Below, piece after piece: positions 37,001-48,396 of a stretch of 64,000 nucleotides of DNA. Origin of the DNA: Theobroma cacao (Eukaryota; Streptophyta; Magnoliopsida; Malvales; Malvaceae); assembly GCF_000208745.1 (NCBI RefSeq), contig NC_030850.1, forward strand, positions 32,604,599-32,668,598, written 5' to 3'. The stretch's first letter is position 1. The number at the start of each line of letters is the position of its first letter. The notes under the pieces were generated by a model. That model ran no database searches. It was not told where the DNA came from and worked only from the letters and a program-made list of their open reading frames with translations. The position numbers and the translations under genes are program-made.

Positions 37001-37642
37001 AGAAGGAGAGTTTAAAGACATGATCACATGATGATGAAAATGAAAAAAGAGTCAAAGATTATTACTTCTATGATTCCAAGTCTTTGATAATTCAAATAAA
37101 AGACTCTGCCGTTCTATCTAATTTTCCTTTCACATCAGGTATGAAATTTCCTTATTTGTCTATTCTTTTTTTTTTCTTTCTCTATATACCGTAAAACCCT
37201 AGATTTAATTCCAGTTGTTATCTGTTTTTTTCCCTTAATTTTGAATTTTAGATTGAGTTATGGAAGAAGGGATTATATTGAAGCTTGAATTGAAGTGAAG
37301 ATAGAGACCTAAGTGATCAAGTTCCGTTCTTATTTTATCTGGGAAGGTGAATTGTGGTGAATTTATGGGGATTCTTGGATCTTGATTGACTTCTTGCATT
37401 TGATGTGGATATCTTGAATTGGGTTTCCTTCAAAATCCAATCTTGTTCATTATATTTTTATGTGGTTTTAAGGTTTTGATTGGGCTTTTTCTCTTGTGAA
37501 CATTGCATTGAAGTTCTTGGCAAAAGCTTAAAACCTGCATCTTTTCTTCTCGTCCAAGAGCTGGAATTTGGTTGGCATTATTTGATATATCTCTGGTGTT
37601 TCACTGTTCGTGATATTCAATTAAGAAAAGCTTTCATTTGCA
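34063..37642. other. divergent intergenic region between LCD and SEC23
   Basis: Holds the LCD promoter (left) and the SEC23 promoter and leader (right, about 36750-37642). The middle, about 35100-36180, is GC-richer and unlike its surroundings, with repeated CTACTAACTTGCCTAGGCTA-type words near 35145-35220, and may be a transposon relic. ACGT-core elements (GACACGTAG near 36756, ACACGTCAT near 36792) lie upstream of SEC23. No gene was recognised. Confidence 0.5.
35100..36180. repeat. possible transposon relic
   Basis: This block differs in composition from the AT-rich DNA on both sides and keeps modest open frames on both strands (97 aa on minus, 144 aa on plus), none resembling a transposase, integrase or reverse transcriptase that I can recognise. 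No terminal repeats were found. The call rests on composition and word repetition only. Confidence 0.25.
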
Positions 37643-40600
37643 ATGGCTACTCCGCCACAAGCTTCTCCTGGATACTCTAAGACTATTACTCCTCAGATGG
37701 ATTCTCCTTCACCTAATCCTGATAGAAGTCCAATTGTTCCTGCCCCTTCCACAATCTCACCTGCAGCACCTAGATTTCCTCCGCCCAATTTACGAAAAGA
37801 TCAGATCCCTTCCCCTTCAATAAAAAATCCTACTATGCTATCACCAGCAAATGGGGTCAAAACTGGAAGCCCTATTCCCCATCTGAGTACTCCACCTGGC
37901 CCTCCTGTATTTACATCACCTGTACGGCCTGCTGCTGTGCCTTTCCGGACCTCTCCTGCAACTCCTCAGCCAGTTGCTTTCTCATCAGGTTCATCTTTGC
38001 CCACATCTTCACCTCCCCACTTTTCAAATGGGTCAGTTGAGCTGCAACAGCAGCTTCCCAGTGCTATAGAGGAATCTTTGCCCGATGGAGAGTCACCATG
38101 CGTTTTGTTCTCAGCTCAGAAGGTATCTTTCATTTTGTGTGGTAGGAAATGAAAAGCTAAATTATTTTTTATTGGTCCGTTTTGTATGATTTCGATACTG
38201 AAGTCTCAAATTCCTTTTTTCAGATTTTATGATGGTAGATAGTATTAAATTTTACAATATATTTAGCTTTGCAATTATATGCACTATTTCTACTTATTAT
38301 TTATTTGTCCCCCTCTTCCTTCCAATTTTATATTAGGTGTTGAAACAGAAGAAACAAGCAAATGTACCTAGCTTAGGCTTTGGAGTATTAGTTTCTCCTG
38401 GGAGGGAGACTTCACCAGGTCCTCAAGTGATACAACGTGACCCTCATCGATGCCATAATTGTGGAGCTTATTCAAATCTCTATTGCAACATACTAATTGG
38501 CTCAGGCCAATGGCAGTGTGTAATCTGCCGGAATCTGAATGGAAGTGAAGGTGAATACATAACATCAAGCAAGGAGGATCTCTGCAATTTTCCGGAGCTG
38601 TCATCACCTTTGGTTGATTTCATTCAAACGGGGAATAAGAGACCAAGTTTTGTTCCAGTTACTGATTCAAGAACATCTGCACCGATTGTTCTTGTCATTG
38701 ATGAATGTTTAGATGAGCCACATCTTCAGCATTTACAGAGCTCCCTGCATGCATTTGTCGAGTCAGTTCTACCAACAACAAGAATTGGAATTATTTTGTA
38801 TGGTCGCACAGTATCAGTCTATGACTTTTCAGAGGAATCGATAGCATCTGCTGATGTGATTCCAGGTGGCACTTCACCAACTCAAGAGAACTTGAAAGCA
38901 TTGATTTATGGAACTGGCATATACTTGTCACCAATGCATGCTTCCAAAGAGGTGGCACACCAGATATTCTCTTCATTGAGGCCATACAAGTTGAATGTGC
39001 CAGAAGCGTCAAGAGATAGATGCTTGGGTACTGCAGTCGAGGTTGCTTTGGCTATTATTCAAGGACCATCTGCAGATATGTCTCGAGGTGTAGTTAAAAG
39101 GCCAGGTGGTAATAGCAGAATCATTGTGTGCTCTGGTGGACCAAATACTTATGGCCCTGGATCTGTCCCTCATTCTTATACTCACCCTAATTATCCTCAT
39201 AAGGAAAAGACAGCATTGAAATGGATGGAGGGTCTTGGTCGTGAGGCTCATCAACATAACACAGTGGTTGACATTCTCTGTGCTGGAACTTGCCCTGTAA
39301 GAGTTCCTGTGTTGCAGCCTCTTGCAAAAGCTTCAGGGGGTGTTTTGGTTCTTCATGATGACTTTGGTGAAGCCTTCGGTGTGAACTTACAAAGGGCATC
39401 TGCAAGGGCAGCTGGTTCCCATGGTTTGTTGGAGATACGCTGTTCTGATGATATTCTTGTTACTCACGTTGTGGGTCCTGGTGAAGAGGCACACATAGAC
39501 ACCCATGAAACCTTCAAAAATGATATTTCTCTCTGTATTCAATTGCTGAGTGTCGAAGAAACACAATGCTTCTCCATATCGATGGAGAATAAACATGACA
39601 TCAAGAGTGATTATGTATATTTCCAGTTTGCTATTCAATACTCAAATGTTTATCAAGCTGACATAGCTAGAGTGATTACTATCAGATTGCCAACTGTGGA
39701 TAGTGTTTCAGCCTATCTTCAAAGTGTTCAAGATGAGGTGGCTGCAGTCCTAATTGCCAAGAGGACTCTCTTGCGAGCAAACAATTATTCTGATGCAATT
39801 GACATGCGAACAACAATCGATGAAAGAGTTAAAGACATTGCATTAAAATTTGGGTCTCAAGTGCCAAAGTCAAAGCTTTATCGGTTCCCAAAGGAAATCT
39901 CTTTACTACCAGAGCTTCTATTCCATCTTAGAAGGGGCCCACTGTTGGGAAGTATAGTTGGTCATGAGGATGAGAGGTCTGTACTGCGTAATTTGTTTTT
40001 GAATGCATCCTTTGATCTGTCACTTCGCATGGTTGCCCCTCGTTGTTTGATGCACCGAGAAGGAGGCACTTTTGAAGAATTGCCAGCTTATGATCTTGCC
40101 ATGCAGTCTGATACAGCTGTTGTTCTAGACCATGGTACCGATGTCTTCATTTGGTTGGTATGTAGATAACCCGTCTTTTGGCTTTGCAATGTTCTATAAC
40201 TGCTATACTTGCTTTTTGCCTATTTTTGCTTCTATGTTGTTCATCTTTGAGCAATGGAGTCTGGCATGCATGTGTGTGCTATGTGGGGTCCATTTTTTGC
40301 TTTGTGATTGAACAGGAGATCCAAGGCAAGTTGCAAGCAAAGAGCTTAGCACATTTGTTCCTATATATATACAACACACACACACGCACACACACACACA
40401 CCTGTGATAATCTGACCCTGGATGTATGCATTTTCTTTCGCAATGTTCTTCCACCTGTATGTATTTGCATGGTATGTTTGTGTTCTGAGAGAAAGGTTGG
40501 TGGATTACCGTGTTTAGATTTGTATTTATAAGCCACGTGTATTTATCAATTTATTTTTATGGGAATAATATTGAACATCTTCCTGTTGACTGCTGGCTAC

Positions 40601-41179
40601 AGGGTGCTGAACTTGCAGCTGATGAAGGAAGAAGTGCAGCAGCTTTGGCAGCTTGTAGAACATTGGCAGAAGAGCTCACGGAGTTACGGTTTCCAGCTCC
40701 TCGGATCCTTGCATTCAAGGTTCTTTTTCACTTGAATGGTCCCCACATTCTATTAACTGTTCATTGTTGTGTTTTTATTTTGTTAGCCAACAGACAGAAG
40801 AACCTGATGATCTGGTTTTATTGCAGGAGGGGAGTTCTCAGGCTCGCTATTTTGTTTCTCGGCTAATACCAGCACACAAGGATCCTCCTTACGAGCAGGT
40901 ACGAAAAATACAACGGGAATCCTCTTAGCTTTTAGTTCTAATAGGTCTATTTGTTTCTGTGTGTATTTAGTGGAAAATTAAGGACTACATATTTTGAAAA
41001 GTTAAAGTAATAAGTAACGTATTGGGTGATACTAAATGCAGGAGGCAAGATTTCCACAGCTTCGAACCCGGACAACAGAACAGCGGACAAAACTGAAAAG
41101 CAGTTTTATTCATTTTGATGATCCCAGCTTCTGTGAATGGATTCGGAGTTTGAAAGTAGTGCCACCAGAACCAAGCTAA
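37643..41179 (+). CDS. SEC23: SEC23-family COPII coat subunit (divergent plant type with proline-rich N-terminus)
   Basis: Five exons: 37643-38122, 38337-40157, 40603-40719, 40827-40898, 41042-41179; 875 aa, all GT-AG and in phase. SEC23 pairs with SEC24 on the ER as the inner COPII coat and stimulates the SAR1 GTPase. Residues 1-150 are rich in Pro and Ser (SPSPNPDRSPIVPAP), unlike canonical SEC23. Then come the zinc finger (Cys199, Cys202, Cys221, Cys224: RCHNCG and WQCVIC), the trunk (vWA-like) domain starting near APIVLVIDECLDE, the beta-sandwich and helical regions (LLRANNYSDAIDMRTTIDER) and the gelsolin-like end (DTAVVLDHGTDVFIWLGAEL, GSSQARYFVSRLIPAHKDPP). The last motif marks SEC23 rather than SEC24. 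Best match from memory is At4g01810 (SEC23A, about 880 aa). Confidence 0.93.
40371..40402. repeat. AC dinucleotide microsatellite in SEC23 intron 2
   Basis: A run of AC units with one interruption (ACGCAC), inside the intron 40158-40602. Open frames through it are spurious. Confidence 0.9.
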
Positions 41180-42231
41180 GAGATTTTCTTAAAGATTTTT
41201 GCAGTTAATATTCCTCCAAAAGGGAGCACCGGGGAGTTGCATCCAACCATCATTTATTGGAATCTTTCTACTCTTCTTTTTGTTCTTCTTCTCCCTCTAA
41301 AGGGAATGTAACTCCGTTCATCTTTTCTCTTTATTATTATTTTTTTCTTGTCTAGCCCTCACTTTACAAAAATCCCCTTTCCCTCTTTTAAACTACAAAG
41401 AAACAGTTATACTTGGTAGTAACTCCCCTCTCAAAATTAACATTGTTGTCTCATTTTTTAGTTCAAAATACTTTGCTAGAGCAATAGTTTTAATTTAACT
41501 TTGTATCATTCCTGTATAAGTTATGCCCTTTTATAAATCTCTTCCAATTGGTATCCCTACTATCACTGCAACATATCTAGTTCTGGGCAAAGTCTAATCC
41601 CAGGAAGTCAGACTCAGTTCTCGCTCTGGCTTTGTGCACCATTGAGCCAGCAAATAACAGATATTGCAGTTGGTGCAATCAAATTTGGTTTGATTGAGAA
41701 GAACAGATGAAAAGATTGACTGGTAAGTAAATTTTGTGTCGGTGGCCAAGTTAATATGCGGATAACGCAATGGGAAGCAATGGAAGTTTCCTTGAAAAGA
41801 GTTAAATGTAAATCTCTCCTTCAACTCTAGCTATGATGATAGAAAAATTAAGTGGGTACACAAAATTATTGAAACCAAACTATTTCTTTCTATTTAATGA
41901 ACATTTTGACCACTATCCCACCATTCCTAAAGAATCAGGCTTCGTATCGAATGGACCCGTAATGGGCGGCTGTATCGTGAGTTACTGAGCTGGTCTGACT
42001 CGGAGTCACGACGACTATTTAGTATTTACCAACTAAACGGGTCCCTCATTTCCCAACGAATAAATTATTAAAAAACGAATATTGTAACTTGTGCAAATCC
42101 AGGGTTTTACACACTCTACCAGCACCTTTCTCCCTCTCGCCCCCGCCTATCTTCTTTCTTCATTTCTTTATCTTTTCTTCACTGTGTCGAGGGAAGAAGC
42201 CAACGCAACCAAGGAATCCAAACCATTCTCG
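41180..42231. other. SEC23 3' end and promoter/leader of prolyl-tRNA synthetase
   Basis: After the SEC23 stop come T-rich sequence and the 3' untranslated region. From about 41940 the DNA changes to a CT-rich leader typical of a plant housekeeping transcript. A good donor (CTCG|GTAAGC at 42232) ends the leader exon. No other gene was seen. Confidence 0.5.
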
Positions 42232-42802
42232 GTAAGCCTTCACTTCTTCCCCTTGCTTCCATTTTTATTTACTTTCCCAGTTTTTCATTTCTACTTTTTG
42301 TTTCCTTACTTGGAAAATTTTATCTGATCTTCCAATTCTAATTCTAAAATCTGATATGGCAAGCATTTCTAGTTTGTGGGTGATTTAGGGTTAGCCATCT
42401 GAATTTTGATGAGAATGCACGCATCCTGCTTATGTTTATGTTGTTTTGTTAAAAAGTCAAAGAGACCTCGGACAATCCTGGAAAAATTACTTTTAAATCG
42501 GCAGGTGGTAATATCTTCTTGTCTTGATCTGAAAGTTAGCCAACGCGGTTAAAGGATAATTGCTTGTTCACTAACAAGATACTTGATCTGCAAGGATTTT
42601 TTAGCATGTTCGGGACCCAGCATTAATAGGCTTAAACAGATTTTAAACTCTTTAAGTTAAGAAAAAAAAGACTATAGTAATATGTGCAATTAGTAGGGCA
42701 ACGGCTTTATTTTCCCTTATTCTGGCTATTAGCGTTTAAACTGATTGAGATGCACTGTTTCTAATTGTTCTAATTTAAGTTTTGTTTTAATTGTACTTTA
42801 AG
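42232..42802 (+). other. predicted 5' leader intron of prolyl-tRNA synthetase
   Basis: Donor GTAAGC at 42232 and acceptor TTTAAG ending at 42802, eight bases before the ATG at 42811. The intron would be 571 bases. A leader intron so close to the start codon is common in plant housekeeping genes. Confidence 0.6.
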
Positions 42803-42810
42803 TTGATGAT

Positions 42811-45800
42811 ATGGCTGGACGGGAGCAGAAAAAGTCTGGCGGTGGTAAGTATTTTTTTGCTCAGGTTTGTTAGATTTCGTTGTTAATGCATGCATAAAAG
42901 TATGGCTGTTTCTAATTTTGCAAATGACGTGTTGTTCATATTTTAGGAGGGAAAAAGAAGGAAGTGAAGAAGGAGACTGGCTTGGGTCTCTCCTTCACTA
43001 AGGATGAGAATTTCGGGGAATGGTACTCTGAGGTATATATTGTTGCAATGGTTTAATTGATTTGTGATTGTTATACTAATTTAACAAGATCTTAGTATCT
43101 TATGATTATATCAGAAATTTTGGCTTTTGTAGGTTGTCGTCAATGGTGAAATGATTGAGTACTATGACATTTCTGGCTGTTATATTCTGAGGCCATGGGC
43201 AATTTCAATTTGGGAGAACATGCAAGTAAGTCATATGATATTTATGTTCATTGTAGCTTAATTAGTAAATAACAAATGTTAATTAATTACAAGGGAAAAA
43301 GGGTCATGGATGCCATTCCTTGATCTTTTTTTTTTTCTTTCCCTTTCCTTTCATGGTTAACTTATCCATGATGTTAAATTGCAGACATTCTTTGATGCAG
43401 AAATCAAGAAAATGAAAGTCAAGAACTGCTATTTCCCTCTCTTTGTATCTCCTGGTGTTTTGCAAAAGGAGAAGGATCACGTTGAGGGTTTTGCTCCAGA
43501 GGTGAGAACTAAGTTTTTCATGGCCTTGTGGAATGTGCTTCAGCTTGGAATTGTTAATTTCTGTTTTTATTAAATTTTTTGAAGCCATTGGAAACTCTTT
43601 TTGTACCTAAAGTTTTCTGCCTGTTTTTTAATGATTTACTTCTTTTGGTGGAAATCCATACTTTAGTTTTTATCTTGGAATTAGATTTTATCTAGGGCTC
43701 AAATTGGACTTAGTTTTTATCTAGGCCTCAAATATGGAGTAAGTTCTTCCTGTTTTGAGCAAGATACTTTCATTAATATGCTGAAAAAATGGCAATATTT
43801 CAATGTTTATAGACTTCTTGGCACTGGACTGAAGAAACACTTATCTTTAAAATTTATGCATTTTTTTACTGGAAATGTTATGTGATTTAAAGGAAAAATG
43901 ACCAGTGAATGGTTTTGGGATCCTGTTTTAATCAGGTTGCTTGGGTGACCAAATCTGGGGAGTCTGACTTGGAGGTGCCAATTGCAATCCGCCCAACTAG
44001 TGAGACAGTTATGTATCCCTACTATTCTAAGTGGATAAGAGGCCACCGTGACTTGCCTTTGAAACTTAACCAGTGGTGCAATGTTGTTCGATGGGAATTT
44101 AGCCATCCCACACCATTTATCAGGTAATTTGTCTTAAAATTGGTCAACTTTCGTTTTCCAGTGTCCTTTTCCCTCCTTTCATTCCACCCATTGGATGGGA
44201 TATGTATGCCATACATTTAATGAGATGTTAATTTCCAGATAATTTTCTAATCTTGGATCAATTTTCTTAGCCTTATTTATTAATGTTTACTGATGTGCAA
44301 AATATTTTCTCAATTCTTTTGATGTCTATTTAAAAAATTTGTTTTAAAATGATTTGATGATAGATTGGTCACTACTAACTTGCTTCTTGACTGTAGGAGT
44401 CGTGAATTTCTCTGGCAGGAAGGGCATACTGCCTTTTCAACAAAGGAAGAGGCAGACACAGAGGTACCATAGATGTAAAATTTTTATTTCTGATCAATAT
44501 TACTACCATGGAGAGGTCAAGTTTGTCCATTTTACTATTGGTGTATGATGGAATAGGGTTTACTGAAATTTTGTGTAGCTGTTCCTTTTCGATATTTAGA
44601 AGCAATTGATTTTAGTTTAAGTTGGCTGTTAGAATTGCTGAATTTAGCTTTTAAGTAAACGTTTCACAAATTTCATGTGTGATCTTGTTTTGAATAATGT
44701 CAATATTTTGTTGGTCTCTGCACTGTGTCAAAAATCAAATAGCCATGATTCATTCCTTTTCCAAATGTCACTCATGTTACCTTTTGAAGTATCATTGAAA
44801 AATATGCCAGATCCTTAGAACCTTTTACTTGTGTTTCCAAATATGGATTTGTTGGTGAATATATTATTAAAGGATGAATGAAGTGCCAAAAATAATATTC
44901 TGGGTGATGTGTACTTTGAATTACTTTGTGCTAGGTGAAATTTGGACTTTAGCTCCAACATCTAATCCCTCATGCAATATTGCTCTGAATTATGATGCTT
45001 CTCATCTGCGCATTAATTATGATATCTTATGCTCTTAACTAACCAGGCCAAAAAGGGAATTAGTAACAAATAACAATGGGGGAGATGTCACCTGCTCTTT
45101 ACATATATCAAAATTTCATTATATTTCAGGTTCTTCAAATATTGGAACTGTACCGACGTATATATGAAGAATTCTTGGCTATTCCTGTTATAAAAGGCAG
45201 GAAGAGTGAATTGGAGAAGTTTGCTGGTGGACTTTACACAACTAGTGTTGAGGTATAGTATAAACTTTCAAGCATTTATGCTTGTAATAATGATCTGCAC
45301 TCTTTGTCATGATCAAGGAACGCAAATTGTCTGCTTGAACCATGCGCTTTAATCTAAATTAAGGATCTTTTAATCTGTTCATAATTTGATAGGCATTTAT
45401 TCCAAATACCGGGCGTGGTATTCAAGGTGCAACGTCCCATTGTTTGGGCCAAAATTTTGCAAAAATGTTTGAGATAAACTTTGAAAATGAAAAGGGTGAG
45501 AAGGCTATGGTCTGGCAGAATTCCTGGGCGTATAGTACACGAACGGTAAAATTTTTTTATCTCTTTACTTGGAATGCTATTAGCGTTTGTTATTTCAAGT
45601 TCATTGTCATGCCATCACTGCTATTTGTATTTTGTTATTTTAAATGATTACATGAGCTTGCAAGTCAAATGAATCATGAGCTACTCATAATTCCCATGCT
45701 ATCCCATGCTCCTTATACCTGCTATTGTGCTTATGTTTTCTATTGTTTTTGAATTTTTCATAGATTGGGGTAATGGTGATGGTTCATGGGGATGATAAAG

Positions 45801-47330
45801 GCTTGGTGCTACCTCCAAAAGTAGCAGCTGTGCAAGTTATTGTGATTCCTGTGCCTTACAAGGATGCAGATACTCAAGGTATTTTTGATGCCTGTGTTGC
45901 CACTGTGGCAACCCTGACAGAAGCTGGTATTCTTGCTGAAGCTGATCTTAGAGATAACTACTCACCTGGTTGGAAGTACTCAGACTGGGAGATGAAAGGT
46001 GTTCCCCTAAGGATTGAAATAGGGCCCAGAGACTTGACAAATAATCAGGTGAACCCCCATCCCTTTCTTTAAGTGCCTCTTTCCTTCGATTCCTTGATTT
46101 ACTATTTTCCTATTATATCTATACAGTTGAAACCGGAAAAGTGCTTTATTTGACAGGTGCGTGCAGTTCGCCGTGACAATGGAGCAAAAACTGATATCTC
46201 TAGAGTATTTTTGGTCGAACAAGTAAAAGGAATGTTGGATAAGATTCAACAGAACCTGTTTGACGTTGCAAAACAAAAGCGAGATGCCTGTGTTGAAGTT
46301 GTAAAAACTTGGGAAGAGTTTGTAACAGCTCTTGGTCAGAAGAAAATGATCTTAGCTCCTTGGTGTGATGAGGAGGTATGCTTTGAATTGGCAGAATCCA
46401 TACTTTGTAGAGGCTTTATTATTTAGTATTTAATCAGTGTTGTGTTAGTGCTTTCTTTATGCCCTTTATCTCTGCATTGCATCAATATCATTAACCTGAA
46501 GTGTTTTATTGGGCATCAATGAGTTGGATCATATTTAAAAGTCATTAATTTCCAAGACTCCCTCTCTGGTGCAACTGTTGGTCATAATGGATCAAGCTCA
46601 TTTTCTTAAAAGACTTTTTGTGTTTTGTATATCTGTAGGATGTGGAGAAAGATGTGAAAGCACGAACAAAGGGTGAGATGGGAGCAGCCAAGTCTCTTTG
46701 TACCCCATTTGAGCAGCCTGAACTCCCAGAAGGTACCTGACTACATCTAAGCAGGGATCACATTTTAAACAAGAGGATACTTTTCCTCTCTCATAATATT
46801 AGTGTTATTCCATTTTATGGTAAACTGCTGTGCTTCTGCATGAGGTGACCTGGAACTGACAGGAATCTTAATTTGTGAAAACACTGGGAAAAGTTATTGG
46901 AAATTTAGAGAAATCATACTATATTGGGAGGAATAGGAGATAATATTAACCAATTGTTCAATTAAGTTGAAGGATTAAGTAAAAGTCAGGGCAGCCAGTG
47001 AGCCTGGTTTAGGTGAGGATGTGATTGCATATGTCTCATGTGAATAGGGATCAAAGCTTCCTAGTTCCTGTTGTCATTAACATGCAGTCTTTTCTGACAG
47101 TATGAATTTGTAAAGCTTGCACTAGTATGGATGAGAATCATGTGTGGATGCAATTTGATTATCTGTAACTTTACATCTATCAAAAAAGATAAGAATGGGG
47201 GACAAAAAGAGAGGAGATTGTATGACTCCTGTAGAATTCTTGACTCATCTGAAAAATTAACGCAGGTACTAAATGCTTTGCTTCTGGGAAGCCTGCAAAG
47301 AAGTGGACCTATTGGGGCAGAAGTTACTAA
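42811..47330 (+). CDS. prolyl-tRNA synthetase, cytosolic type
   Basis: Twelve exons: 42811-42844, 42947-43032, 43133-43225, 43385-43501, 43936-44123, 44397-44463, 45130-45252, 45393-45545, 45764-46048, 46157-46375, 46639-46732, 47266-47330; 507 aa, all GT-AG and in phase. It charges tRNA-Pro with proline. Class II motifs are visible: [18 protein letters not shown] (motif 2 region, from 127), [20 protein letters not shown] and [15 protein letters not shown], followed by the anticodon-binding domain ([15 protein letters not shown]) and the eukaryote/archaeal-type C-terminal domain ending in WTYWGRSY. The short lysine-rich N-terminus ([14 protein letters not shown]) lacks a transit peptide, which fits the cytosolic enzyme (At3g62120-like) rather than the organellar one. 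The last exon is only 65 bases after a 533-base intron; without it the protein loses its conserved C-terminal tail. Confidence 0.95.
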
Positions 47331-48396
47331 GATCATTGTCTTTTACGACCATCTCCTTCCCATGGTCCTGTGGCTGATGTCAGCAGTGCTGGTGTGTCTG
47401 GACCATTCTAAACATGGCCATTTTCAATTTAAAATTGTTATAGAAAACTAATGAGAAGTCTCAGTTTTGTTATCATATTGTTAAAACTTCTGGGATTTTT
47501 GTTTTTGGCAAGGGTGTTTTGTTGAATTGTAGCTTTGCTGCAATTGATCTACTGGTTTATCCTGTGTTATTACAAACTGTTAGAATATGATTATGATTAC
47601 TTGAAAGTCTTGATACTTATTTTTTTACTTTGGCATTACTTTCTGATGCTGCTACATAGTGGATTGTTCTTTAATTATGCTGTTGAAAGAGAATTCCACA
47701 TAATCAGTTTGCATGTGCAAATGTATAACTGGAGCAATACATGAGGGTGGCAGAGTCAGATGCCATGCCCCACTGGCCTGCATCTGTGCTGTTGAGGTGC
47801 TTGAAGCAAATGTAGCATGAATCATTGTATTATTGTAAACATCTTTGACCTTTTGGAGTAAGAACTTTGGATCGAAATACCTTGAGACAGGGTATAAGCT
47901 GGAACACCTCTTGCTTGCTTCATTTTAATGGTGCCAGTGGCAACTCATTTTGGTGCAGTTGAGCGGAAAGGAAACAAGGAATTCCATCAAACTAAAAAAA
48001 AAAAAAATTTCTTTTGATGGTAATTCTTTATCCAACAAGATGGGAGAAAAGAAAGTACCTTTCACTAAACGGCTCGTAACTCGATGTGGTTGTGTTAAAA
48101 AAGGAAGGGGCTTGACTATTTGATTGATTGATGGTTGTACGCAACGCCACATGTTAACCGTAAGTTTCAACGACTAGATTCTCCCACCACGCACCTTATC
48201 CCCGCAACGTCTCAGTGTCTTCTTTCTCACCATCACTCAACAAAAGTAAAAACAAAACAGAGCATGAAAACAGAGCACCCTTCCTCGCCACCTTCTCTAA
48301 CCTCTCTAGTTCCTCTTCCTTCACACTGTCTTCGCTTCTCATAACAAAATAATCCCAAATCCACCCACTTCCCAGTAATTGAATCTCTCCTCAATA
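47331..48396. other. intergenic region between prolyl-tRNA synthetase and SECA1
   Basis: Contains the synthetase 3' untranslated region, a poly-A run at 47994-48007 and a CT-rich SECA1 leader from about 48180. No other gene was seen. Confidence 0.55.

Noticed and set aside
47131..47451. 106-aa frame overlapping the end of prolyl-tRNA synthetase
   Set aside because: It crosses the intron and exon 12 in another frame and has no known relative.
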